In this document: piece by piece, positions 46,809 through 58,967 of the stretch | How positions within the stretch are numbered: position 1 is the first letter of the stretch | How the letters are laid out: each line of letters begins with the position of its first letter | Program-made: the position numbers and the translations under genes | Assembly: GCF_003576645.1 (NCBI RefSeq) | Contig: NC_044916.1 | Location: 27,580,596 to 27,644,595 of the forward strand | Length of the DNA: 64,000 nt | Origin: Ipomoea triloba | Taxonomy: Eukaryota > Streptophyta > Magnoliopsida > Solanales > Convolvulaceae | Reading direction: 5' to 3' | Notes under the pieces: generated by a model | Seen by the model: only the letters and a program-made list of their open reading frames with translations | The model's database searches: none | Told to the model about the DNA's origin: nothing

Positions 46809-47851
46809 ATATATATTTGGGGGTGAGGGGGGGGGGGTATATAAGTCTAATACAACTAACCCTACACACATCAATTCTAGGGCTTATCAAATTGGAATAG
46901 ACATCATCTCATCCACACACTCATTAGAATGCAACTAATGCGTATCATTGTCTCTAATTTCTCAACATACCTTTCATCCGAAACAAAATTTAAAATATTA
47001 GTAGTTTAGAATTTCGTATTTTCTGGTGATAAAAATTTGGCCCAATGTGATGGGTAATACATAATTATTTGATTGTCAAATTATAAAGTCTTTAATTGAT
47101 AAGTATTATCTAATCGCAATACATAAGTTTTACCCACTTTTATTGACATTTGTGTTGTATTATTATTACTGTATTGCATAGTTAAACCCCTAGCTATAAA
47201 TTACAGATTAAGTCGGCAAATGGAGAGCTCTATCTTCAATGAATCTTTTTTGTCGTCTTTGCCTGATCCAAATCCACAATCTGTGCTTTGGTAACTACGT
47301 TTTGCTGCATACGTAGTAGTCCTTATTTTTCACGTACGTTTGTTCCTACTCCCGGAGACTAGCTAGCTTCTTCTAGTTAATGCTACCTAGTCCCTTGTGT
47401 TTCTGTCTACTCCAATGAGTTTGGACTTTGGAGCCAGCTCACCTTAGGACAAACATATATCTAATTAATTAACACAAAGTCTAATCAATTAGTTAGATGC
47501 ATTAATTTAAAAGCATATTGAATTCCAATTTGCCTTTATTTAGTGTTGCCCCCTGCCTCCTACCAAAAATGGAAAAAACAACATTGGATCTTATAAATTT
47601 GAACTCCAAACTTAAGGATTTTTTCAATGTTTCTACACTGAACATGGTGGATGAGGTAAATCATGAGATATGTCTTAAGTGGCTGACATGTCCCTAAATA
47701 CTTGTTGTCAAGTGTTTTTGCAGTTACAGGTATTAAATTGGAGAATTTTCACTCTTCAAGATCAATATATTAGAAGTTTCAAGATTGGAGGAATTGAAGA
47801 AAAACTCAATAACTAAAATTTTTATTCCGTACATCATAAAAATTATTATTT

Positions 47852-47892
<41 letters not shown>

Positions 47893-49015
47893 GTGAACTC
47901 AAAGTTTCATATCCTTTCTTTTAATCTTTGTTTTTTATGAAACTTGCATAATCGTATAATATAATCTACTCAAAAGATTTTTATAAAAGTGTCAAAATAA
48001 TTTTTGAGGTTACGATTTGAAAATAAGTTTTTGAGATAAGAGTCAAATAGGTCTCTCTATCTATAATAAAAATGTAATAAGATCATCAAACTGAATAATA
48101 TATGTTGAATTGAATAGCTACTCTATTCTACAAAATTGTGCAATCAATGTCACATCATCATTTACTTGATAAGATTTCAATCTACCTACAAAAATAATAA
48201 TAATTGCATGATTTTTAGAATTTTATATAAGTGAATTTCACATATTTTCAAAGTAGAATATGATTTAATTGCATACTTTTTTAGTTTACCTAATTGCTTT
48301 TTTACTAGAATTAGAGGGACTTAGCATTTTTTTTCCTTAAATTTTAAGGTTTTGCCTCAAAATTATATTTATTGGATTATTTAGATCCAAACTTTCAAAG
48401 TGCACCTAATATCTATTCTAAGTCTTTAGAAATATAATGTGTAGAGTAATTGACAAATATAACCCCATGAAAAAATGACTTATTAATAAAATTTGTAATT
48501 ATATCATTCTAATTAAGGACTAAATGTGTCACACTATAAACAATTAAAAGATTAAATTTGTTCAAATCAATTTATAGGAGCCAAATTTCCAAAAGTAAAA
48601 CAATTCAGGGGCAAAAAAACATCGTTTTCCCTTTAAAAAATGATTTTTAACTTTTTGTTTCAAAACACTTGTTTTAAGTAAAAATTTATTTGTAATATTT
48701 TTATCCAAAACAATTGTTTTTAAGTCAAAAATTAGTTTTTAATTAATCAATTATCCATATTGGTTTCTTGATTCAAAATGTTTTGTACTTGTCTTAATGC
48801 AGGGAATTGAAGTCAAAATCAAAATATTATAATTATCAAATTAATTATTCAATCAACTTGGTTAGTTGAGTTTTCCAATTAATCCTTAAAATTCATGGAG
48901 GTCAAAATTGAAAAAAAAAAAATTAATAAAATGCAAACAGTAATCACATAAATGTATATATACGAGATCGATCGAAAAGGAATGTGATATATATTAAAGG
49001 AAGGGAAAGTGCAAT
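46809..49015. other. AT-rich spacer
   Basis: An ATT microsatellite lies at 47853-47892. Several gagtcaaatagg-type MITE remnants occur near 48040. No confirmed gene; a short exon-like ORF at 47220-47296 is listed separately. Confidence 0.4.
47220..47296 (+). other. Short exon-like ORF, unassigned
   Basis: An ATG opens a 24-residue frame beginning MESSIFNESF, rich in Ser and Pro, and followed by a donor-like tttg|gtaact. It could be a first exon or a gene fragment. No downstream exon was found, so the call is weak. Confidence 0.2.
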
Positions 49016-49737
49016 CGTTATACCTGCACCACGGTGCACATAGCAATGTGCACCACGTACGTAAAACGACGTCGTTTCGGTATTAGTAGACGCGGACGCG
49101 AATGACTCAGGGAATTCATTATCTATAATACAGATAATCATTATCTATAATACACAGAACGTTTGCCCAGAATACACAGAATATTGACATAAAATACACA
49201 GATGTTAGTGGACGCGAATGACTCCAGGGAATTCATTATCTATAATACACATAATCATTATATAGAATACACAAAACGTTTGCCTAGAATACACAGAATG
49301 TTTGCCCATAGTACACAGAATATTGACGCAAAATACACAGAACTCATCCTCCTAACATTCGAATGCACAAACACATCACAACTTGTGTTAATATCATGAA
49401 TACACATAATATTTACACAAAATACACAGAACTCATTCTCCTAAACATTCGAATGCACAAACACATCACAACATATGTTACTAACATGAAATCACAACAT
49501 GTGTTACTAATATGAATACACATAATGGTTGCCTATAATACACAGAACGGTTGCTTAGAATACACATAATGATTGTCTGGAATACACAGAATATTAACAT
49601 AAATACAAAGACCGGCCGAAACGGGAAACGTGATTTCCAAAAAAAACGGACGATTAATTTACAATGCTCAAAACGACGTCGTTTAGGTACGTGGTGCACA
49701 TTGCTATGTGCACCGTGGTGCACAGTATAATTTGCCG
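49016..49737. mobile_element. TIR element C, related to the GTGGACCATGGTCCAC family
   Basis: Near-perfect terminal inverted repeats of about 55 bp: CGTTATACCTGCACCACGG, then atagcaatgtgcaccacgta and a cgacgtcgttt block, mirrored at 49675-49735. Each TIR is itself palindromic (caccacggtgcac, gtgcac...). The inside is an array of diverged units of about 30 bp (aatacacagaatgtttgcc). No coding capacity. Confidence 0.85.
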
Positions 49738-51645
49738 GGAAAGTGGGGAAGGGCTTTTTGTGAATAATATAGTGGGATGAGTCATAAGTTCCATCACAAA
49801 CCACATTTACAAATTACAATATACAAGGGGGAAGGAATCTTTCCCAAAGGTTTCCACAAAAAATGACAACTTTAGATGATGTTGAAAGGGCATTAGGGAT
49901 ACTAGGCCAATTAGTGGGAGGGATTAACACTTCTCATACATAGTGAATTAAACTTTCCTTCCTTTTTAAAAAGCACCCCTCTAGTTAACAACATTTTTAT
50001 AGTATATATTATCGAGTGTACGTAAACATTTTTTTTTTTTTTTTGCCTCTAACTTTTACAAAATTGAAAATAGTTATTGTTAAAATTATGTGTGGTCAAC
50101 AGGCCAGGTGATCAATAGGTAGTCATTGCTTGTTGAGAAGACAGAAGCTATGATATGAAAGCGAGTGGAAAAAAAATATAATAAAGTGTATAATTACTAT
50201 TAATATCTCTATGCGTAAATAATAAAATTGCAATGAAATTAGTATTTTTTTTTTCGAAATACTCGTGAGTCAAGTTTCAATACAATAAAACAACAAAATA
50301 CCGAGAATTTCATTGTTTTACTTATAATTTTGTTTTTGCAAATTAAATACATACAAAATTTAGTAATTTGCTTACAGATTTTTCTATAGGTAAATTTAAT
50401 TTTTCTTATAATGTTTTGTTAACCGAATCAAACACATAAAATTAGACGGATATGATACATAATATATAGGTCACATAATACATCAAACCTAAGGTTACAA
50501 TAAGATCATGCTAGGTTTTCTTATTTCTCAACAATTGCTCATGTGAGTACTTATAATGTTAAAAAGAGTGAATTAATTAAGTTGGAAAATCATTGTTTAC
50601 CTCCTTATACAAAAATAATTATTAATTGTTCCTCAAGTACACTCAATTATGTTAAAGGTCATTGATGGATATCACTAAGTTTACCATATATAAAAATACT
50701 AATATAATAAAATGAGTCAACAAATCAATCATTTTCTCCCTTACGAAAGCCATTATAGAAATCAACATAGGATGATGAGAAAATACTGCGTATCAAATAT
50801 GGATGGTCTGCCTCATCTTCATCATTCTTAATTTCATGCTATGATATGATGCCCCATCGTGTTCTACAAATCATCTTACCACCAACCTGTTCTATCAAAT
50901 TAAAGATGAATAGAATAAAGTCATATTATTCGTATACAAATATTGTCTTTTTCTATTAAAATTAATAGCATTGTTTGGTTTATGAAATAAGTTATGAATA
51001 GAATAGACATATTCCATTATTTGTTTTGACCATTTTTTTCTTAAGAATAACATTCCTAGGAATGAGCTACCACATTGGGTCATAATCATATTATATATTT
51101 TGTATAAAGGTATTTATATCTTTTTTTAAAATTATATTCCATTTCTATTCCTTAAACCAACCAAATATTAAAATACAATTCCTAAAATCTATTACTTTAA
51201 CGAACAAAACAATAAAATACAATACCTACTCTATTCCTTACCTTTTTCATTCACTCAAAATTCATTTGGGGGAGACCGAGGGTTATAATTAACATGAATT
51301 TTTATTAGTAATATAATTATGAGAAGATATTTTGGCACCTATGTAATATATCTACTAACGTTTAGTTAAATATATATGTGATTAATACTTCTTAAATAGT
51401 TATTCTAAAAAAAATACTTCTTAAATAGTATAAAAAAACAACAAATAAAATGTATTTATTTGTACATGTTTTAAAATTATAAAACAGACAATGAAGAAGG
51501 AAAATTTAAAGAAAAATAAAATTGAAGAATTGAATTAAACCACATATTCTAAAAAGAGCACTCTCAATTTAAAGTTATTATACCCAATAAAGTTATTTAA
51601 TTTTTAGCTCAACATGGCCTGTAAATTAAAGAAACTCTTTAAGCC
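49738..51645. other. AT-rich spacer
   Basis: No gene is seen. A possible MITE lies at about 50980-51200 (cattgtttggtttatgaa ... accaaccaaatatt). Confidence 0.35.
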
Positions 51646-51766
51646 TAATACCTTGTGGTCCAGTAGCACCAAGTTGCTTACTTATGAGTCTTAATGGTAG
51701 CGACATTGACTCTTTGTATTTCAATAAGTTGAGAAAGTAATTATAAACATATACTGCATTGTGTAA
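51646..51766 (+). mobile_element. Degraded SINE copy
   Basis: It reads taccttgtggtccagtagca, then ttgagaaagtaattataaac and atatactgcattg. The B-box area is shortened and the poly(A) tail is gone, so this is an old copy of the same family. Confidence 0.65.
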
Positions 51767-52311
51767 TATTTAATTTAGGATCGAGAAAGTCCTTTTAATC
51801 AGTTAATCGCAATAATATCTTCTACGGAGTAAAATTTTTAATAAATAATAATGGGAGGGGGAAAAAGATTGGAAAATTAAAGTGGATCTGGGAAAAAATA
51901 TAATGCAGGAAAAAAAAAAAAAAAGATTGGAAAGCAATGTACGTAGGGTGCCCCGAGTCCCCGACCTATTCGCGGAAACACGGAGCCGCTATCACCAAAC
52001 ACTTCGGAACACTCTCCCACGCACTTCTCCATGCGTTCTCTTCTTCTTCTTCTTCAACATTTTATATCTCTCCCTCCATAACCCTAACCATGCTCAATTT
52101 TTAACCCGAGTTAAACTGCTCACTATCCCGGCCGCCTCACCTCTTCAGTCTTTACTCCATCTATAAATCTCCCTACCTTCCTTCTCTTCCATCGATCTAT
52201 CTCTAAACTCTGATGAATCTATTGTTTCTTGCTTCTCTCTCAAGCAAAGTATTGTTTGTTTTTAGATAGAGGGCGAGCCGATTAAGCTGGGCGTTATTGT
52301 TAGTTAGTTAG

Positions 52312-52323
52312 ATGCGGCGATGA
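52312..52323 (+). promoter_or_regulatory. Three-codon uORF overlapping the LBD start codon
   Basis: The leader contains ATGCGGCGATGA: an upstream ATG, two codons and TGA. The A and TG of the TGA overlap the main start as ATGA (52320-52323). Terminating ribosomes would end exactly on the main ATG, so this could tune initiation (inference). Confidence 0.6.
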
Positions 52324-53001
52324 GTTGCAACGGCTGCCGGATTCTCCGAAAGGGTTGCAATGAGAATTGCATACTCAGAGAAAGCCTCCAGGGCATTACA
52401 ACTCCTCAAGCTCAAGCTAATGCGACTCTCTTCGTCGCTAAATTCTTCGGCCGGGCCGGGCTCATGTCGTTCCTCTCCTCCGTTCCCGCCTCCCAGAGGC
52501 CAGGTATTTGTTTAATTACCCCTCAATTTGTGGTGTATAGTATAGAATTATAGATTAATTTGTGTGTATATATATATACATGCAGCGTTGTTCCAATCGC
52601 TGCTATTTGAAGCCTGTGGACGGACGGTGAACCCGGTGCACGGAGCCGTGGGACTGCTGTGGACAGGGAACTGGCACCTGTGCCAGACGGCGGTGGAGAC
52701 GGTGTTGCGAGGCGGAGTATTGCACGCGCCGTCGGATTTCGCAGGCGATTCGGCGGAGGAGACCGACGATGCGAAATTGTTCAATCCGCATGAAGCGAGT
52801 GTAAGATCGGTGATTGACGATCTAGATCTGGGGCTGAGGATGTCCAGTGAAGGGAAGGTAAACCGGCAAACGGCGATGAGGAGGAGGAGTCGGAGGCGCG
52901 GAACGCCGTCGGAGGAGTCGGAAATCACTACTTCAGAGAGCTGTTATGCGTACCATCAAAATGAGGGAAACGACGTTAAGCTTCTCAGACTCTTCTTCTG
53001 A
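52320..53001 (+). CDS. Class II LOB-domain protein, LBD37/38/39-like
   Basis: LBD37-39-type proteins are nuclear regulators that repress nitrogen-response and anthocyanin genes in Arabidopsis. Two exons, 52320-52503 and 52586-53001, give 199 residues. The N-terminus MSCNGCRILRKGCNENC holds the CX2CX6CX3C zinc-binding block (Cys 3, 6, 13, 17). The GAS region follows (ATLFVAKFFGRAGLMSFL, SQRPALFQSLLFEACGRTVN, GAVGLLWTGNWHLCQ). As in class II, a complete leucine zipper is lacking. Residues 141-145 (LDLGL) fit the LxLxL repression motif, and the C-terminus ends KLLRLFF like other members. The protein is somewhat shorter than the Arabidopsis relatives in its variable C-terminal half. Start codon by the conserved MSCNGCR. 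Confidence 0.95.
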
Positions 53002-53398
53002 AGCACAACAAGGAATTTCCATAAACAATATAAAATAGCTATGAAATTTTGGGGTTTTTTTTAATTCCTATTTTAAAATATAATTAAACCTTAGAAAATC
53101 AACTTCGAAGTTGAAAATTTTTGGAGGTTAAAAGCAACAGCCGGCGGCGATCCGATCCTCCGGTATTATGTTGACGGACGGAGTACGTATTGTACGTCCT
53201 AATGTCATTTTGCTAGTACTAAAAAAAATGTTACTACGTATTTTGTTAAGGGAGTAATAAATTTATATGTTATATTGATCTTGATTTTGTATAATTATTT
53301 ATATTTCATTTAATAATAATAATAATAAGCGAGGGAGCAAGGTTCTTTTTGGAGCAAATTAAAAGGTGGAGTGTAACAGGTATTTGATTGGAAAGACT
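53002..53398. other. 3' flank of the LBD gene
   Basis: 3' UTR and AT-rich spacer. No gene is seen. Confidence 0.5.
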
Positions 53399-53705
53399 TG
53401 GGGTGCGTTTGGTTCGCACATGGGAATCGGAATCGGAATGGGTATCAAATACTTGGTAATGATAATGGGTTTTAGTGAAAGTATTTAGCATTTTGGTAGT
53501 TGGGTGGAATGAGAATGATTATTAATAGTTGGGGAAGAAAGAAGGAAGGAAGATGAAACTCTTATTTAATAAGGGTATATGTTTTCTCATTAATGGGATA
53601 TTCCAAACCCATAGTAGCATTCATAAAATCTATCAACCAAACACATGCAATCACTTTCATACCCATTCTTTATGTCTAAACCCACCAACCAAACACACCC
53701 TTGAT
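53399..53705. mobile_element. MITE with ggtgcgtttggtt ends
   Basis: The left end tggggtgcgtttggttcgca pairs with the inverted right end agggtgtgtttggttggtgg. The arms further pair around aatgggtatcaaatac. There is no coding capacity. The ends are typical of hAT-like or Tourist-like MITEs. Confidence 0.6.
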
Positions 53706-53729
53706 TGCACACAGCTCTAATAATCATAC

Positions 53730-53915
53730 TATCAAATAATGTACTTTTAATATATTAAAAATGTATATTGTACTCGGAAAAAGTACATTATGTTAGTACT
53801 AAAAATACATTATTTTATATAATATATTTTCAGTATACAAATAATGTATGTTTATAATATTAAAAATATACATTTTGTTATGATTCACATAGCACAGTGT
53901 AGACCATAATTGCTG
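53730..53915. repeat. Degraded copy H of the GTGGACCATGGTCCAC family
   Basis: It ends gcacagtgtagaccataatt, a mutated form of the family end. Before that comes an array of atattaaaaatgtata units like those in copy G (58821-58967). Confidence 0.4.
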
Positions 53916-55009
53916 ATTGACCCGGTAGGCTGTAGGGTAGTTTGCGGGCCAATCAAAGAATTTTGGTTTGGAAGATATGCAGATAGTTACGTTGTTGAGA
54001 AGAATGAATAAATTTCTTGGCGTAGGAATATAATGTTAGGTAGAATTTGGGGGGGCATGGTTGGTTGTAGTCCACAGATGAGATCCAGGGTAGAAGATGA
54101 GAGTAAATAATAAATGAAATGATCCAAATTCCAATTGTTTTGGTGGAGAGGGGCTGATGGAACGTGTTATAGATTCCTGACTACACATATTGCTAATGCA
54201 TCTCACATCACACAATTATGCAAGCAAGCATGTGGAGTGTGGACAAACAGATTTAATAAAATGGATTGGAGAAAAACATAGATATTTTTTATTGAGTCGT
54301 TAAACAGACCAAAAGCAAAACGGATCGGATCGGAGGTCCCGCTTCACTTGCCCTATAATCCTATTCTCTACTTTAATTTACAAGCTCAAACCTCTTATTG
54401 CCTACTACAACTAATAAGATAATATTTTTAATCTTATTTTACTCGATTTAATATTTATTATTCTCTTCACATTTTACCTGTCATGTTTATTATTTATTAT
54501 TCAAATCAATTCTTTCTTTATTGTTTTTTTTAAAAAGTAATTTAAAATTTTTTTTTTGTGTTTAATAGTACTTTTAATGTAATTTTAAATATATAAATTT
54601 TATATATTAATACTAAATTTAATATTATAAAAAATTGAATTTTAAATAACTTCGACCAAATCTCTTTAATTGAACTACATAAAAAATGAGATGGAAGAAA
54701 TATTTATTAATGGTAAAAATATATTTCATTATTTAAAAGTAAATTTTGTTAATTTAACTAGATATAAGTCCTTTTCAAAAGAAAAAAATTATAGATATAA
54801 GAGATACGATGGGAAGAGTGAAAAATAAGTGAGTGGTCCTATAGAATCGATGATGGAGTAGACGTGGAATTGAGAATAAGTTGGTTGATTGTATTTGGGT
54901 GAGGGCCCATTGTGATGCCACCCAACCGCTGTGCGTCGCTGCATCCACAGTTTTTGACTACTTTTTGTGCCCTGTGGGCCCCAACATTAGTCACTCCATG
55001 AAAAATATT
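53916..55009. other. AT-rich spacer
   Basis: No gene or clear repeat. The last 9 bases (aaaaatatt) are the left target duplication of the Mutator-type element. Confidence 0.4.
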
Positions 55010-55337
55010 GAGTTAATACCTCCATTGGTCCTCCGAGTATTAGCAATATACCAGCGGTGATCCCTCGTCTTTAAAACGACTATACATTGTCCTCTATTTT
55101 TTTCAAAATAACCACCCGCGGTCCTCCGTTAGGTTGGGTGTCAAGTGGACGTTAACTTGTGAGGGCAAACGTGTCATTTCCTTATAGTTCATCTTTTAGT
55201 TGCAATCTGGAACCTTGTCTATCTCTCCCAAATTGAATTTCCCCCAAATTACTTAGCCCTAATCTGCGACAAAGAGGAAGAAATTCAAAAGCTAAGGTTG
55301 TATAGTTGACTGTGTTTGTTGAACGACGACGAAGAAG

Positions 55338-55514
55338 ATGACAACTGGACTCTTCAAGTTCATCCGCCCTACCCTTCGTCTGCAATCCACCGATTTCCAG
55401 GTCGCCGCCGCCGCTGCCTAGGGCATCGCTGCCAGCGCCACCGCCATCCAGGTTGTCCAGCCATTTGACTGGATAAGGAAGACGTTTTTTGAGAAAAAGC
55501 AAGAAGCAAAGTGA
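55338..55514 (+). pseudogene. QCR10: Retrocopy of cytochrome bc1 complex subunit 10 (QCR10, 6.7 kDa protein)
   Basis: QCR10 is a small membrane subunit of mitochondrial complex III. The frame starts MTTGLFKFIRPTLRLQSTDF, passes an Ala-rich stretch and then has VVQPFDWIRKTFFEK, and ends at TGA 55512-55514. The length of 58 codons fits the family. One in-frame TAG at codon 28 stands where related proteins have Trp, so it is a nonsense copy. No intron interrupts the frame. A leader precedes it, a 3' UTR-like region follows, and that ends in a poly(A) run at 55717-55733. It therefore looks like a processed (mRNA-derived) copy rather than a genomic capture. Confidence 0.8.
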
Positions 55515-55836
55515 TAGCATTTTCAACGATTTGGGAGCTATTTGGTGTTGTTGCTGCTGCAAAGTAGCAAACTCTAAGCAGGAATGAATTGAATAATACT
55601 CCATACATTTTCATTCTGTTGTTCTTGATAGTACAATGAAAGGTTTTGTTGTTACCTCAGTTAACTTTGGAATATTGATTCTTCAAATAATTGGATTTCA
55701 TTCTTCTTCTTTAAAAACAAAAAAAAAAAAAAATCTATGACAAAGAAACACAGCTGCTTCTTCTTCTCTCTCTGTCGCGTTTGATTCCAGATAGTTAGAA
55801 ATTTCCTACCCACAAGCACAGAAAATCTTGCAATAA

Positions 55837-56241
55837 GTGTTAATGGAAGAAAGATTAGTGGTTTTTGTTTTAGTAATAATGGCTGCACCAAACCCGCCGA
55901 AAATTACCGTTAGCGTTGTCGCAGCCTCGAACTGCCACTGCCTGTTCTTGCTGCTGCAATGTTGGAGACAGAAGAGATGGACACCGCCATTACTGAGGCC
56001 CGCTGCTTCGTTGCTGACGGAGGAAGAGCAAAAGACGCCGCTGTTGGCCGAACTGTTATTGTCGACAAGAGAGGATGCCAATCACTGCTCCGTTCATTGC
56101 AAGCCGCCGGATGAAGAAAGACACAAGATAGGGAAGGAAGAGGCGAGCGACTGCTTGGTCGAAAGAGGAAGACACGAAGATAGAGGGAGTAGATGGAAGG
56201 AAATGGTGAGATTTGGTGGAGGGGGTGGTGGTTGCCGATAG
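55837..56241 (+). other. GC-richer ORF in the Mutator-like element, origin unknown
   Basis: Both strands are open here (134 codons plus strand, 174 codons minus strand). No domain is recognised, and I cannot tell which strand, if any, was coding. The base composition is unlike the AT-rich surroundings, so it may be a second captured host fragment. Confidence 0.3.
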
Positions 56242-56458
56242 GAGAGGCAAGAAGAAGAAGGAGAAACAAGCAAATGATGAACTCGATGGGAAATGACATG
56301 TTTGTCCTCACATTTAAAGTCCGTTTGACACCAAACCTAACGGAGGACCGTGGGTAGTTATTTTGAAAAAGATGGAGGACGACGCGTGGTCGTTTTAAAG
56401 ACGAAGGACCACCGCTGGTATATCGGAGGACCAATGGAGGTATTAACTCAAAAATATT

Positions 56459-57565
56459 TTATATACTCTCATTCTTTACTCTTAATATTTACTCTTACAC
56501 ACAAAATTTTAACGTAAATACTTGTATTGGGATCTATATGAAAAAGATCTTACAAGCTACTTTTAAAATGAAATTATATATACTATTTTATCAAAAAGTA
56601 ACTTACAAGCTACTTTTAAAATGAAATTATATATAGTATTTTATCAAAAAGTAACTTATCAGTGCCCCGCCACATCAAAAGTAAAATTTGTAAGATTTGA
56701 GAGTTAGAACTCTTTCCATAAATATCTCTAATATTTTAAAATTTTGAAATGCACCGATATAAATTTTTAAAAAATAATAAATTTGTTCCTTAAACTATAA
56801 AATATGTTTTTAAGTTTATTTTCTTCATTTAGTGAGATAAAATAGTCACTTATAAAAGTTGTATTTTAATTTGTTAATATATTTCAAAACGAGAAAAAAA
56901 TAATCACAATTATAACTAATTAAAGGCCAAATTTGCAACTCAAAATAATTAGACACTAAATCTATACTACTTTATAACTTAAAGGACAAAAAAAGTATAA
57001 ATTTTTTCTTGATTTTATTTTATTTTCTAACATATTAAAAAAACTCTTTATACTACTATATATTAACATATTTGGTTAAGTTCATTGATTATGCTTTAAT
57101 TCCTAATTTGATTCTGGACTATTAACTTATCTAAACTTAATCCTTGACTACACAAATTTTAGGGGTCAAGAGTTTTACCAACTTCAAAGACTATTATAAA
57201 TCTCATGTTTGTTTCGAGTTATATTACTTCCTATCTCATTTTCTTAATTTATTAAAATCTAATATATATTGAAATTCATGTAATATTAGAATTGAACTCT
57301 AAAAAAAAATATGGAGTACAAATTAAACTACAATGCATGTAAAGAACTTTATATCTAAAGTAACACTGTAATAAATACTACAAATACAAATAAACATTTA
57401 ATCAAAGCAAAATATAGGGCAAATTTTTTAAGACATAACAAAAAGCATTGTTCCAAAGATCAATCCAGGTTTAACAGAACTAAATAAAGAAAAACATGCC
57501 CATTAAATCGTCTCTAGATCAAAATACTCCTTTCACTAACAAGCAACAAGCAGGCCTTCAATCCA
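56459..57565. other. AT-rich spacer and 3' flank of the S29 gene
   Basis: A perfect direct repeat (aacttacaagctacttttaa-type units) occurs at about 56548-56660. No gene is seen. Confidence 0.4.
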
Positions 57566-58659
<1,094 letters not shown>

Positions 58660-58820
58660 GTCTTCCTTGGATTTCAGCTGCCGCTTCTGAAACAATGAAA
58701 ACGGTGAAGACACAAGATTGATTATTAGGCTTATTTAGCGTTGACGAGTAATATTTAGGGCAAATATGGGCCTTGATATTTGGGCTACATTTTAACTGCT
58801 CCATTTTGTTAGTATGGCCT
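58660..58820. promoter_or_regulatory. Upstream region of RPS29
   Basis: 5' UTR and promoter of the minus-strand ribosomal protein gene. No clear TATA box was identified. Confidence 0.35.
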
Positions 58821-58967
58821 TATAGTCCACCGCAAATTATTGTATAGATCATGAATATAAGTTACATTTTTATTATACTAAAAGTATATTATTTTAGTAT
58901 ATTAAAAGTGTACTTTCTATTTATGGTCCACGCAGCTGTGGACCATGGTCCATGGAATAATAATTGT
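58821..58967. mobile_element. Foldback element, short copy G of the GTGGACCATGGTCCAC family
   Basis: It has ggtccacgcagctgtggacc and atggtccatgg near 58925-58953, and tatagtccaccgcaaattat on the other side. The interior is about 100 bp of attatactaaaagtatat units. Confidence 0.5.

Larger units (their letters stand above)
55010..56449. mobile_element. Mutator-like element carrying host gene sequence (Pack-MULE-like)
   Basis: Terminal inverted repeats of about 185 bp start GAGTTAATACCTCCATTGG at both ends and extend to tgtcatttcc. They are flanked by a perfect 9-bp target duplication AAAAATATT (55001-55009 and 56450-56458). Long TIRs plus a 9-bp duplication are hallmarks of the Mutator superfamily. 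The 1.07 kb interior lacks a transposase but carries a QCR10 retrocopy (55338-55514) and a second GC-rich segment of unknown origin (about 55840-56250). It is non-autonomous. Confidence 0.93.
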
